Shown here in pieces: positions 46,968 through 59,674 of a stretch of 64,000 nt of DNA (positions are counted from its first letter, which is position 1; each line of letters starts with the position of its first letter). The notes beneath the pieces are model-generated. The model saw nothing but the letters and a program-made list of their open reading frames with translations, made no database searches and was not told the DNA's origin. Source of the DNA: Ramazzottius varieornatus (Eukaryota; Tardigrada; Eutardigrada; Parachela; Ramazzottiidae); NCBI GenBank assembly GCA_001949185.1, contig BDGG01000011.1, positions 852,454 through 916,453 of the forward strand, given 5' to 3'. The position numbers and the translations under genes are program-made.

Positions 46968-49900
46968 ATGGTTACTACCACTAAAGGGGATCAAACAACC
47001 TTGTTCATTCCAGTAACGGCACAGGATCACCTCGGTGGCGAGAATGGACAAGCTGGATCTTCATTGGTAACCCCCGCCAAGGTATCCGATATATACCAGT
47101 TGTGTAAAATATTCTTTTTAACTCTGTGGTATTCTGGCCACCAGTGATACTGCATATCCTTGCTTATATTGCCTTACTGTACCTATCGGTCTATTTCTTT
47201 ATGCCGTTCTTGGTAATAAAAAAGTACATCTCCGTTATAGTTTTTCTTTTTCAGACCAGCAAGTGGGTATGGATGGTGTCGGCCATAGTAGTCATCAGCT
47301 CCATCTTTGGAGTTGGTTTCATCAGTGGGTTCTATGCCCCGCACAAAAATACCCCGGAGTCGGAGGCAACCACATGGAGATCGACGATGACGACCACGGT
47401 AACTTCCACCGTCGCAACCGACTCGGGTCTCAGCACTCTCGGATCCGAAACATCGTCTGTCGCTGCGTTGACGTCATCGGCGAACACTTCGCCAACTCCA
47501 ATTCTCGTCGAATCGTCTCTGTTGACCACATTCGCTGTTACATCACCGGAGTTGACCTCAGTATACACTGTCGAACTCAGCTCTATAATCAGTAATTCAG
47601 ACCGAACGTCTGCTCAGACAGACCGACCTAAACCCTCGTCGTGGCGGGAAGGACCCTGCGCCACAGAATTCAATCAGCCACAGTGTCCACCTGGGTACAC
47701 ATCTCTTATTAGCTGATACAGCCCGTTCGGGCCACATCGCTACCACCTAAAGCACTGAGACGTCCACAACCGTATTACTGCCGAATCTCGAAACTAGTAT
47801 AGCTCAATCTGATAGCCTTTTTAGAACTGCGGAAAAATTACCGGCTGGAAATCCGTTCAAGGAAAGTCAAAATTGACAAAACATTAGTGAGCGTGCGAAA
47901 TGGAAAATACAGCAACTTTCGCAGTTTTCAGGGCCGTCTTCCAACATTTTTTTCTCGGTTTCGACGTTAAGGTCATGCGGTAGTTTATTAAAAAATTTAG
48001 AACACAGAACGGGCTACAGATGAAGTTATCGTCAGCGTGAATCTTTCGCTCAGGACAGGAGATATAATTTTTTGTTGCAGAGGCACATTTCCCGGTAAAA
48101 TGGTCGAATTGGACAATTTTAGTTCATTTGCTACGTTAGTGTGGTATTTCTGCAATATTTTCTGATTCCTAGTGCCGCTATGAATAGTTCTACGTGTACG
48201 TATGCTGAGATCAAATTGGGGACTGATACATGAACATTCAATTTCAGACATGACGTTTGGGTCAGGAAGAGCGGTCTTCCCCACTGCAAGTCTCACCAAT
48301 CAACTTTTCCAAACTATTTCTCAGCCGATCTGAATGTCCTCTAATTTTAGTTGACAGAGCTTGAAGTGTTGCATGAAAGACATAACAGACTGGATGGAAA
48401 AGTTATACTGATTTTTTGACACACGATCTTCCAATAGGTAGTGGTGTGGCCAAAACAGGCTGTACTAATGCAGTACACGTCACTACGAAGACTTACAAGG
48501 CGATTTTTCCGATGCGTAGCTTCTGATCCTCAAACCGACATTCCAGTCGATAGAAAAAAGTTCTTTCTATCGTCTGAGTCGAAAGCCCAGTCATCATTCT
48601 GTTCCTGGAATAAACTGGAGGGTTTGGAAGTGATAGTCCATTGACCGCTAAAGTGCGCCGCGATGACGCAAAGTGTCTTGATTGTCACTTTGATTGACCG
48701 CAAGGCGATCAGCTGATCGCCCGTACTGTTGTTGACTTNNNNNNNNNNNNNNNNNNNNNNNNNNNNNNNNNNNNNNNNNNNNNNNNNNCGTCATCGCGGC
48801 GCACTTTAGCGGTCAATGGACTATCACTTCCAGACCCTCCAGTTTATTCCAGGAACAGAATGATGACTGGGCCTTCGACTCAGACGATAGAAAAAACTTT
48901 TCTCTATCGACCTGGAATGTCGGTTTGAGGATCAGAGGCGGGGGATTGGAAAAACTCGCGATCGCTTGTTAGTCAAATGCTTACCACAGTATACTGTATA
49001 TGTAGTCTTTGGACGAATTGCAGGTATCTGAGGTCTCCGCCTTTGCTGGTAATTTCTTTCGACGGTAAGTAAGGTAGATCAATTGCCCAGTACTGAGCTT
49101 TCAAAAGTGACAGTAGGATTGCGGACAGAATTACAATGGTATGACTCTGCAGGATTTCGAGCCGAGTATTTGACCAGACCAAGCCTGAACATCTCGGCTA
49201 TCCGTCGAATGCGAGAATGCGGGGTGCATGCTCCCTCTATGCGACCTGCGTTTCCATCCATGACCTTCCCTAATCACTACAGTTTGGCAACAGGCCTGTT
49301 CCCCGAATCGCACGGCATTGTGGACAATGTCTTTGTGGACCAGACCAGTGGTCAGCAGTTTCACTTCCAGTTTGACAGTTCGAAGCAGCCTAAATGGTGG
49401 CTCGGTAAGCTCCGTGCTTAGTTTGTGTGAAACGTGTTTTGTGCCACAAAAACCCTTTGTACAGGTGAACCCATCTGGGTGACTGCGAAGAAACAGGGTA
49501 AACGAGCAAATGTCTACTTTTGGCCAGGAAGCGAGGTACAGACTGCTCGCGCTCTGACCGGGGTAGAATCGTTCCCGAGACTTCAGTAAAACGTTTCCTA
49601 TCGGTAGACAGAAATTATGGGAGTGCGACCAGACGTGTTTTTCGCGTTCAACAAGTCCCACGAGTTTGAACAACGTGTGGATCAAGTGCTTGAATGGCTG
49701 GAGTTACCTGATGAAACCCGTCCCGACTTGTCCATGATGTATCTGGAAGAGCCCGATACCGCTGGTAAAACTGCTAGCTGAGCTGATGCCTTCTCTTTTA
49801 CATATTCATGAATAAACTGTATCGCTACGTTGCTTTTTACAGGCCACAGCGCTGGACCAGACGACGCTCATACAGCGATAGCGAGTGAACGAACAGACGC

Positions 49901-51796
49901 CATGCTTGATCGGTTGATGCAAGGCTTGTACGACAAAGATCTTCTTCATTGTGTCAACGTCATTCTGGTCTCGGACCACGGTATGCAGACCCACTTGTGC
50001 AATGAGACAGTAGGCGTGGGACCTTTATTCGACAAAGATCCAATATTGCAAGCGGCTGGATTCAAAAGCGCGAACTACGATCTGAATACTGTAAGACACC
50101 AACAGTATATTGATATAGCGAGCTACAATTGATGCCGTATTGTTAGGGCGCCTTCGGCAGAATATCGATCAAGAATACCAACGCGACAATCGACGATGTC
50201 TTCAACGCTCTGAAATGTCCAGCACCAACCGATAACACCACCTATTATCCGAAATTCCAGCCCTACAAGAAGGAGAATCAACCGCGTCGCTTCCACTACT
50301 TCAGCGAACGATCTGAGCCCATCATCCTAAGTGTAGAACCCGGCTATGTTGTGTACAGACAGCCATCTACATCGAGCTCGTGCAACAAAGGCTACCATGG
50401 TTATGATAACATGGTCGAGAGCATGCAGGCCATTTTCCTGGCACTTGGGCCGTCGCTAAAGTCTTCAGCAGTTGTTGCTCCATTCGCTAATGTGGACGTG
50501 TACAATCTGATGTGCGATCTGATTGATGTGACGCCAGCCGCAAACAACGGCACGTATGGGAGTTTACACCATCTACTGGACCAACTGAAGAACCTGACGG
50601 TGGAAAGTTTGCCTCAAGGAAGCAGGCCACCATTTGCCAGTTCTCTAGACGAGCTGCATCAGAGGCAGGACACCTTATGTGCGGCGCAGTGTGAATTGGC
50701 GGATCTGGATAATGCTGATCTGAGGTTGAATATTACGGATGTGGAAGAGGTACGAAGAAGGTCTGCACCCTATGGTATACCACAAGGACCGAGAGATCGA
50801 CAGTCGGTCAACGTCTTGTACAGTCGCGATCATATACTTGGCTACAGCTCGGAAACCAATTCGACGCTTTGGGCGGCTTTTTCGTGGAACACAGGGGTAC
50901 GATACCGATCCTTTTACGTTGATTTTACACACAGCGCCATTGGGTAACTTTTTTTTTCTGTACGTAGGTTGATGCCGGTAGCGAGTTGATATCCGATGTA
51001 ACGTGTCTCCGCAGTGACGTCAGATTGTCGTTACCTGGGTCAAATTGCGCAGACTTCCCACCTAAGAATGCCGAAAACACTCTGACAACGGCTCACCTTT
51101 ATCCTCCAAGTACATCCAGCAAGCTCCATCTCATTCTTCGCGCATACAATTTGAAGCGGGTTCGTGTAATTTACCTACCGCTGTTTCTGTTTAGTTTTGT
51201 CGCTATCGGCCGACCAAACGGATGCGCTGGTGATCACGAACGTAGTACCAATGTACAAGATCTTCAAGGCTGGAATATGGACAGCTTTCTGGCATGTTTT
51301 GAACAGTTGGAACCTTATGGGATGGAACATGAATGTTATTGTCGGACCTGTTTTTGACGAAGTCAAACCGTATGGCCTTGCAGATCCCGCAGAAAATATC
51401 ACGTAAACAGCGTAGTTACTACACGTACATGTACACCGATACTGGAGCTGAAAATTTGCTGTAGATATGCTAGTTTCTTTCCTCAGGACCCATGTCGACT
51501 TTCCGAGTTTACGGATCCCGTCACACTTCTTTGCTGTGGTTACGGCGCGGGACTCGAGCGCCGCCTGCGTGGATGGTCTTTGCCCGTCTGATGTTTTGGC
51601 CTTTGTGCTACCCCACGATCGAGAAGAACGGATGGAGTGTCAAAGTGACATGCACTACTTTCTAACCAACACGGCCCCTGTTACAGACGTTGAGCACCTC
51701 ACTGGTTTACGGTTTTTCTCTGACGTTCACTTAAATCAATCGTTAAGATTACGAACGTCTCTTCCAACTGCACTCTGGAATGCGAATGAAGTATGA
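46968..51796 (+). CDS. ENPP: Ectonucleotide pyrophosphatase/phosphodiesterase, type II membrane protein
   Basis: ENPPs cleave extracellular nucleotides or lysophospholipids. Eleven exons give 905 aa: 46968-47066, 47255-47694, 49024-49064, 49153-49404, 49465-49535, 49608-49764, 49843-50090, 50147-50896, 50968-51109, 51195-51402, 51487-51796. A 33-residue cytoplasmic tail, a signal anchor ([19 protein letters not shown]) and a long Ser/Thr stalk lead to CPPGY. The catalytic domain has [31 protein letters not shown] with nucleophile Thr near 231, [18 protein letters not shown] and VSDHGM, so all zinc ligands are present. The nuclease-like domain ends [14 protein letters not shown] as in ENPP1-3. 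The two somatomedin-B domains of vertebrate ENPP1-3 are not visible; only one Cys pair remains before the catalytic domain. The intron after exon 2 contains the assembly gap. Confidence 0.95.
48000..48340 (+). repeat. Dispersed repeat copy A (ENPP intron)
   Basis: Shares stretches in the same order and orientation with 59150-59490: TTTCCCGGTAAAATGGTCGAA against TTTCCCGGAAAAATGGCCGAA, TTCATTTGCT, and GGTCTTCCCCAC followed by a similar tail. Its class is unknown. Confidence 0.6.
48495..48970. repeat. Large inverted repeat flanking the assembly gap
   Basis: About 170 bases at 48500-48675 are repeated, inverted and nearly identical, at 48789-48965 (core GCGCCGCGATGACG paired with CGTCATCGCGGCGC; GACATTCCAG... 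paired with ...CTGGAATGTC). The 50-N gap at 48739-48788 lies in the loop, as expected when assemblers fail on a hairpin. Confidence 0.85.
48739..48788. other. Assembly gap (50 N)
   Basis: Fifty consecutive N; true length unknown. It interrupts ENPP intron 2 but no exon. Confidence 0.99.
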
Positions 51797-52294
51797 CCGT
51801 GGTATGATGTACATTGTTCGTTCTTCCAAATTCGCATGCAACTACTGTTTACAACACGTATTATGAAGTTAGTTATTTCCAGCGTTTCACCAAGAACAAT
51901 TGACGCGCTCAAAAACCACATAAAATAGGAAACACGGAGTAATAACTACTCTTGGAATGTGTCTCTCTGATCAGAGTAATCAAGTAATCCACTCGGAAGT
52001 CTCCGGCTGCTTGGACATGACGGGCAGTATAGTCCAGCCGAGCGAATCGGAAACTACAAAAGTTATCAAGTCAATTTCGCTGGCCAACATGACACATTGA
52101 ACTATATTACTAGACGATTTAGAATTCGAGGTTGTCGAACCCTTTCTGAAGAATAACCTCGCCTTAACGAAGTGATCGTTCTTGCAGAATACAGCGGCGG
52201 CCCTTGGTATGCGAAAGGAGGACTCTGTAAGGCTGATGGTGCTGTAATCACACAGTAGTAGTGTGACATGCAATTGATCTACCTATCTTTCTAG

Positions 52295-52366
52295 GTTAAT
52301 TTGTTTCTGTATGAAATGGTGTCGTTGGAAGGTCCGTTCTCCGAGACCTTCGACTTCAACAATACG
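52295..52366 (+). pseudogene. Exon-like fragment of a receptor guanylate cyclase kinase-homology domain
   Basis: Bounded by an acceptor (tatctttctag) and a donor (GTAAGA). Its 24 codons (LFLYEMVSLEGPFSETFDF) align with LLYEITTRNSPFNIDF of the intact cyclase in this window. No neighbouring exon continues it in either direction. Confidence 0.5.
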
Positions 52367-52629
52367 GTAAGAGCTGGACGAGGTCTCGAAATCCCATCCT
52401 CATTGGTGTCACGTTTCCATTTCTTTCTTGCAGGACGAGACTGATCTACAGTCCGGTCGCTCGAGAAGTGGACACCATTTTTCGATTTCAAAATTGCAAA
52501 ATTGCGGAAAACACAAGAGTGCTCACCATGAGCACTTTTGATTTATTGTTCGTTAGTTCATTCACGCAACAGAAGCAGCCTGTTGCTCACGCTTTTTTTC
52601 TCTGCTAAAAGTTCCGAACATTCTCCTGC

Positions 52630-53390
52630 TTATCGCACCGCATCTTTATCAAACGAGCATTGGAGATTCAGCCAGACATTTTAAGATTGAGGATCCGTTC
52701 GACAGACAGAGGTTCAATGGAGTATATCTTGCGTATAATCATCGAACAACGAAAGGCACTTCCGGTGGAGCCTTGCAACCGACAGATCCCTGTATCTAGC
52801 AAACGGGACTCGCTTACCACAGAAGTGGCCTGTTTCTCATCCTACTATCGAACTCGATGTTGTCGGTGAAGGAAGAACACGCTATAGGCATACATTGGGT
52901 GAAAAGCGGAGGATACTGGAGCTCTACCCTTCGCGGATATCAGTCATGTTTTGCTGCAGTGCGTCTGGCGAAACGCTCCTTCCTCTCATCATTGGCCGAT
53001 CCAAGAAGCCGCATGCCTTTACTAAGGCAAAACTGGACTTCAAAAAAGCGGGCTGTACCTGGGCGAGCAACAAAAAGGCCTGGATAACGGGGGTGTCTTT
53101 GCTCTCTGGCTAACAGAACTCAACGAGAAAATGAAAAAACATATTCGTAAGATTCTGCTTTGGCTGGACAACGCATCGGGTCATAAGGTCGACAGTCTAT
53201 CCCACGTGAAGCTCGTTTTCTTGCTTCCGAAACAGAGTAGCAGAATTCAACCGCTTGATCAAGGAATAATCAAAGCCTTTCAGGCACGCGAAAGCGCTGA
53301 GAAGGCCGAGCATCGCCGAGCAAACAGAAAGAACTTTCAAAACCTCGGCCTTGAAGTCCCTTACGGCCTTGCATTCGGTTAAGTGGATTA
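52630..53390 (+). pseudogene. Tigger/pogo-type DDE transposase relic
   Basis: Two frames together resemble the Tigger/CENP-B-like DDE domain: LPLIIGRSKKPHAFTKAK and NKKAWITG in one frame (52895-53113), then RKILLWLDNASGHKVDS and RIQPLDQGIIKAFQAR in another (53131-53382). Frame changes and an upstream stop-rich part (52640-52860) show it is dead. The first catalytic region and terminal repeats were not identified. Confidence 0.75.
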
Positions 53391-53990
53391 TGAAGGGATG
53401 GTCAGATGTTGACGGCTCGACTACACGAAATTGCTTTCGAAAATCTGGCGCTTTTCACATGGTGGAAAAGAAGTGTTGATTTTCTTTCGTATTGATTGTT
53501 AGCGGACTCTTGACGTCACCCTCTTCTGTTTCTGGCAAGCTGTACGGTAAATGTTTGACTGGTAAAGAATAAAAGTGGAAGAAGGATGTCTACTTCTCGA
53601 ACGACCGGACTGTACTCAAAAAATTTATCGTCATCCGTTCGCCACTATTTCCGTGGCAGAGATTACTCCCCAAACTCTACCTTAGTCAGGACAAAAAGAG
53701 AAACATGTACCGCAAGCCAGTGGCGCATTCAGAATTGGTAGGACGGTGTGATCCACACTCGTTGTCTTACTGGAGGCCACCTAACACCTCTGTTCTTACA
53801 GTACAATGAGTTTATAGTACAGTGTTACGAAGCTGTGCAGACAGTAGCTAGCGTAGGTTGAATCAACCAATACATCGTTATTTCGCGACATGCTTTCATT
53901 CGGACATCTTCATCCTGGCTTCTGGCATCCTAGGTTCTTAGCCATACGTGCAACACATCTAACATTCGCCATTGCCTTAGCAGTCGGTAT
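53391..53990. other. Spacer between transposase relic and cyclase fragments
   Basis: Nothing recognised; short ORFs only. Confidence 0.45.
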
Positions 53991-54024
53991 CTTGCCACAA
54001 AGTTCTTTGTGCCTTTCATACACC

Positions 54025-54390
54025 CACGCGCCTCTTCAGTATTGGCATTAACGGAATTCGCGAAGTTGAGGCCCACATACAAATGTTCAATTACCATGTT
54101 CTCGATTTCGAGGTGAGTTCTCAGACGTTGGTTCACATTCGAGCAGCGAAGTTACAAACTGAAGCACTCATTTCAAGTTTGCTACAACCTACAGACCGTC
54201 ATGACGTATGATACAGCCAGTCGGCGCCTTCAACAAGTGGAAAACACCACAATCACCTGGCAGTTCGGGAATGTTCCACCTCGGGATCGGCCTCTTTGCG
54301 GGACACTTAAAGAACTACCGTATGCCAGCAGAAGCCAAACTTTATCGCAGCACTAGCGGCGGTCGCTGTTGTCGTCATTTCGATCTTGAG
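54025..54390 (+). pseudogene. Receptor guanylate cyclase juxtamembrane and transmembrane fragment
   Basis: One exon-like block ends at 54112 (GINGIREVEAH, donor GTGAGT). A second, 54195-54390, reads NTTITWQFGNVPPRDRPLCG, the pre-membrane signature of natriuretic-peptide-receptor-like cyclases, followed by IAALAAVAVVVISIL, a membrane helix, before a GTGAGG donor. The helix is in a different frame from the signature, and the first frame meets a stop near 54345, so the copy is broken. Confidence 0.55.
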
Positions 54391-55201
54391 GTGAGGGCGG
54401 AAGGGTAGGACCGGTGGGATTATACAGGAACATTAAGCAAACAGTGCTGGCTAGCTTCTATGATTTCAGCGGTTTTCTGAGATGGTACAAAGGTGCCTCA
54501 TGAACCAGCGGGTCCTGTACCGATCCTGTTCACGTCCCGAACGACCTACCACCAGAGACAGAACGACGCGTCACCAGACAGGCGCACAGGCGCAGCCTGC
54601 TTGCGCTGGTGATACTGCGCAGTTCCTGGGTGGGCGGAGCATACTACTGACGCATCGCGTTTCAAAAAGCGCCATGGCGGCGAGGGGCCGAACAGAAAAA
54701 ACTGAGATCTCAGTGAAAATATTCGTTGAGCTTGTTCGGCCATTTCGGTAGCATCAGTGTATGGGAAACGTTTCATCGTTCCCGATAACCGTTCTCGTCA
54801 ACCACATACGCGGTTCGTTCTCGAGTAAACGGCTGCAAGAGAACGTTCCGAATGACCCATTTCAACAAGAGTGAGGCTGTAAAGTTATGTCAGATACCTC
54901 TAGCAAAATTCGACAGCTGGCCGCCAGGCTGCCGGCCTGTCCCAAACGACTGCGGACTTGTCCGAACGTGTTTCGACGGAAGCATACCATATAGAATCAG
55001 AGAAAAGAAACGGATTGGAAGCGAAGCGGATGGCATCGCGATCGAAAACGGAACGGACTGCGAACGAGCGAAAGCGAGAAGGGACTGGGAACGGTTGCGC
55101 ACCTGGATCTTGAAACGACCTGCGGAATACAGCTCACGGAGTCGTTCCCACTCCGTTCCCTCGTCTTTCCTTGACCTGGTCTTTCTTTCTTGGGTGTACA
55201 G

Positions 55202-55325
55202 GATGTCAACGCAAGCAGGTGGATAATTGACCCTTCAGAGTTGGGCATGTTTCATGGGCGGAGACGAAGCTCTGTAGCATTCGAGATCAAAACGCATACC
55301 CAACGCACTCGACTCCGAGCGTTGT
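55202..55325 (+). pseudogene. Receptor guanylate cyclase post-membrane fragment
   Basis: After an acceptor (cttgggtgtacag), the frame reads ASRWIIDPSELGMFHGRRRS, resembling the W-I-x-x-x-x-L start of the kinase-homology domain. No kinase or cyclase exons follow before the lipase gene at 55945, so any gene here is truncated. Confidence 0.4.
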
Positions 55326-55944
55326 TAGTCAGCGCCATTTTCTCGGAAGACTGGGAATACATGCCAGTAAGCGAAGAAACAAGTCTAACTCCCACCCTTT
55401 CTTCGAAACTGAAAAGAAAGCACCGCAACTTCGTGCGGTGAAATCTGAACCGGCATCAGTAAGCAGTCTCACCGGGCAGTTGGAATCGACGAGTAGCGCG
55501 TAAACGCAGTATGACAATTTTATCGTCTGTTTTTCCCAATACTGTACGCGTACGTATGCTTCGGGGTTTTTCCTCTTCAGCAAATTTATGACTAGTCTTG
55601 CTCGAAGTAGTATTACTGACACATGACGCCCTGAAACCTCTGTACTCTGATCCATCCTCACTCAAAGCATGGGAGACACTTGATAACCTTATCAGATCGG
55701 GTCTGTGCCGGAGTCAAAAAGTATAACAAGGGAACTTTCATGCTTCCATGTAGTTAATTCCATATACTGTAGTTTCATGCTCCTTAGTCATTCTTATCAC
55801 TATCTTAGTCACCGTGATGAGCCCATCCGAGTCATCAAGACTGTCTGGACATAAATGATACCGTAGTTTTGTTCTCGTTACGGGACCCAGTGATACTAAA
55901 GTTACCCAGGCTGAGCTCGATTTTATTTTTATCATCTCCAGTGA

Positions 55945-58017
55945 ATGCAGAATATCACCATGCTGGACCGGCTGATTTTGTACTTGGTGGGACTGTCCCT
56001 AATCGCTTCCTGCCGGTGCATCTTACTGCGTACCAAGCCTGCGCAAAATCAGGATGTCGGAGCCATGTTGAGCTACACGCCGGATCCAGAAACGGCCATG
56101 AATGCGGTAAGGTAAAGCCCCGAGTTGAAGATCGCTCCAAGTCCTTCCGGTTATGCACCTTGATCACGACATCTCACATCTTACCGAGTTTGCTCTTGCA
56201 GACAGAAATTATTCGGTATCATGGATATCCGGCTGAAGAATATCAGATTAGCGTAAGAGAAAAACTCAAGAGTGCGAATTTATCCCGACTAATTCTGGGA
56301 ATGCGAAAGAATCTGTTTCTTGCAATCATCTTTCGGCTTTAGACAGAGGACGGTTACCTCATTTACATCCAACGCATTCCGCATGGCATCAAAAATACAA
56401 CGCTGCAAGAGAGTGGTCCCCGACCAGTGGTCATCCTGCAGCATGGTACACAACAATACATCGATGACTCTCAATGTCAAACGATGTCGTCCCATGTCAA
56501 GCTTGTGAAACTACCGTATTTACGGTACCCACGTCTAAGATTTTGACTACAACTAAGTGCAAGGATTTCTCTAGGGCTTCTATGCAGCAGTACCAACTGG
56601 ATAACGAACCTTCCCGACGAAAGCCTTGGTAAACATTTCGTACTGTGCGCATTTATCTCTTCTAGCCGCTGGACTGATCCGGATCGAACGTGAAGGTGTT
56701 TGCGCTACGATTAATTTGGTTTCGTCTCCTTCAGGTTTCATTTTGGCCGATGCGGGATATGATGTTTGGTTAGGCAATATGCGTGGAAATTTCTACGGTC
56801 TGAACCACAAAACACTCCACGTGAAGTCGAAAGAATTTTGGGACTTCAGGTCATCCCTGATCATCCCTTGCCATATATTCCTTCTTCGCGATTGGCCCGA
56901 ATTCTCATTTGAATTTTCAGCTTCGACGAAATGGCCGAGTACGACATTCCCGCCATCATCAACAAGGCTCTCGAGATAAGCAACCAGACGCAAGTGTCGT
57001 ATATCGGTCACAGCCAAGGGACCCTCGTCGGTTTCGCCAAATTCTCTTCCGATGCCGAGTTGGCTAAAAAGATCAAGGTCTTCGTTGCGATGGGACCTGT
57101 CGCCTTTGTCAACAACATGAAGAGCCCACCGTTGCGTCTGCTTGCTCCGTTTTCCCGCGAGCTAGCTGTGAGTTTGGTTTCGTGCTGTCGAATCGGATTA
57201 AAGCTACGTATTATGTCTTTCTGTTCTGCCTACAGTTTCTTTTCCGAGTCTTCGGATACCGGGATTTCCTTCCGGATTACGACTTGATCAAATATTTGGG
57301 ACGAACCTTCTGCACCTTGCAGCCTGTTCCGGTCAAGATTTGTGAGAATATCCTGTTTTTGATCGGTGGCTACGATTATGCCCAGATGAATGCGGTAAGT
57401 GAAATGTGAACAGAATCCAGTTACTGTTAGTGGGGAACAGTTGAAAGTATACTGGAAGATGCGGGCAACAAACGCAGACACGCCTGGATGTCTACATAGC
57501 GCACAATCCAGCCGGGACTTCAAGCCAAAATATTTTCCACTTCGCTCAACTCGTACACAGTGGAAAGTATGAAGAACTTTCCTTTTCGCGGCCGCATACT
57601 CGTCCACGAAGCCCTACGTCATTTTGCGTGCAGGTGTCAGAAGTTTGACTTTGGCTCCGAGAAAGAAAACTTAAAGCATTATGGTAGCAAACAACCTCCG
57701 GAATATCCAGTGGCAGATCTCAAAGTCCCGACCGCGCTGATCTACTCCGACAACGACTGGCTTGCCACTCCCAAAGACGTATTACGTATCGGTTTCCCAC
57801 ATCACGCCACTAAAACTCATGGTTAAGAAGCTTATGAAATTTATTCGCTTTAGGGCTACGAGAGGAATTGAACGGTGAAGTCGATCTGTACCGTGTTCCG
57901 TATCCGAAGTGGAACCATCTAGACTATATTTGGGGTATTGATGCCAACATGTACGTGTATCCTGAAGTGCTGCGTGTTCTCAAAACGCACAATAAGGTGA
58001 TGGGATATATTGTCTAA
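55945..58017 (+). CDS. LIPA: Lysosomal acid lipase / gastric lipase family (AB-hydrolase)
   Basis: Hydrolyses cholesteryl esters and triglycerides, usually in lysosomes or secreted. Ten exons give 431 aa: 55945-56106, 56202-56252, 56343-56445, 56575-56628, 56735-56849, 56921-57167, 57236-57394, 57478-57566, 57634-57785, 57854-58017. A signal peptide ([16 protein letters not shown]) is followed by the family start [15 protein letters not shown] and [15 protein letters not shown]. Next come QHG(L)..[26 protein letters not shown], the nucleophile elbow GHSQG near residue 192, Asp in YSDNDWLA near 366 and His in WNHLDYIWG near 400, a complete catalytic triad. ATGs at 55945 and 55960 are both possible starts; an acceptor-like ctccag sits just before. 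Slightly longer than human LIPA. Confidence 0.95.
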
Positions 58018-59149
58018 TCTTCAGTCGGTCTTGTGATGTCGTCTGATGACAACAGAAGTCCCTAGTCTCACCAGTGGCACGTAGATAAGGCTCGGCGAAG
58101 AGAAAATAATACTTTTTGTCGTTTTTCGCCGTGGCGAAAATTATCTTTCGCAGCGGCGAAGGCATCTTCGATCAACCAATCAGTCTGACACGCAATGTTT
58201 TTTTTCCAGAATTAATTAGTTCTCGTTTATTCGATTCATCTGTGTATCTTGCAACTTCACTGTTCCCTCTTACTTCAATCACTACTCCAGAAATGTCCTC
58301 TTGTGGAATCGTTCCACTTCATTGTGCTATCTTCAGTTCCTCCTGCTTTCTGGTCGGGATCCGACTGAAAAGTCCATTCGGAATGCAGCCGGAGAAGCCA
58401 CGCATTAGCGGAGCGATCGTTCATTCCTTTACGGTTTTCAGGCTGAATTTGGCGATATATGGGTTTCGGCAGCCGAATTCCGTTGATACACCTGACTGTA
58501 TCAAAGTTGAACTACTGATGCAGTCAGGTGTAACAGACATCGAGGAAAACGATGCGGGAGCTCATTCGGCCTTTAAACCAGTGGTCAAGTGGCTACGTCA
58601 GAAAAATCTGAGGAGGCTCGAAATGTTGAGTGAAAATTTTTTACGTCACGGCGACATCCTACAGCGTGAGGATGCGGTCGCACCTTCTCGAACCCCTCAA
58701 GTGGGGCTATCTCTGCTGGTAATCACCCCAGAATTTTCGGGAAACTCTTCTCAAAAGGCGAACAGTTTTTTGAGACTTCGAGCCACGGCGAGGTACGGCA
58801 AACTGACCACGCAATGACCTTGGATATTCGCAGCAACTTGATGTCAGAAAAGGGTAGTCCGGAAGCAAAAAAATCATTACGGTATTCGGCCGCCGAAACC
58901 CATATGTACAGGGCGCTCGCATCAACTTTCTACCACCCATGAGAGCATGGCTGTTTCGACTGGATCATCGACTGTCAAACTAGTTTTTCCTGGTCTGACA
59001 TCCTGTTTGTAACCTCGTAAAAAAATGCCGACCAGAAATCTTTTCAGGAGGAGTCGTAACCGACATTAAGCTGGAGGCAGTTTTTGGGGTCGTTTTGAGA
59101 AACCAGTTTTCCAGTTTTCCGTTCACGTTATGCGGCAGTGCGACTCAAA

Positions 59150-59490
59150 ACAATCAGATTACGAGTTGGGTTACTCGAAAAGTGATCAGAACAGGGAATC
59201 TGCCGATCAGGTTAAAAGCGGGAATTTTTTCATAGAGTAAGGTTTCCCGGAAAAATGGCCGAACTTGCTGTTTAAAATTCATTTGCTGAGTTATCTTGAT
59301 ATTCCCGTGGATCTTTTTAATTTTTACGTACAACGAAGACAGTCGTTGGCCGGTTGATAGCAGATGTCGGATTGAAACTCTAACATGGGATCCTGTGTAC
59401 ATCAGTTTTGGTCGTTACGATAGGTCTTCCCCACCGGAAGTCACACTAGTCAAATTCTTCAAGCTGCTTATCAATATCATGCAACGGCTC
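59150..59490 (+). repeat. Dispersed repeat copy B
   Basis: The counterpart of 48000-48340. One + frame (YISFGRYDRSSPPEVTLVKF) is loosely like the cyclase ectodomain segment RFPTLWSFPTLSHMEALIND, so the repeat may derive from a cyclase exon, but both copies lack intact flanking exons. Confidence 0.55.
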
Positions 59491-59674
59491 ATAGTTCAAC
59501 CGAAACAGCTTCCAAAGTTGTATGGATAGTGTGGAAGAACAGGCGGAAAGGAAGCAATCTGACTTTTCCTCGTGGAAGTAACAGGTGGTAGCAAGTTGGT
59601 GCGAGCGCTCTGTATGTGAGAAGCATTGACAGTAAGTAAAGCATCGATCGGATTACAGTAGATTCCGGTTCCAG

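Noticed and set aside
48433-48644. Small + strand ORF near the gap
   Set aside because: Lies in one arm of the large inverted repeat; no similarity and the reverse arm does not preserve it.
54890-55248. Minus-strand Arg/Ser-rich ORFs
   Set aside because: They arise from purine/pyrimidine-rich GAAC/GAGC tracts; no splice partners or family similarity.
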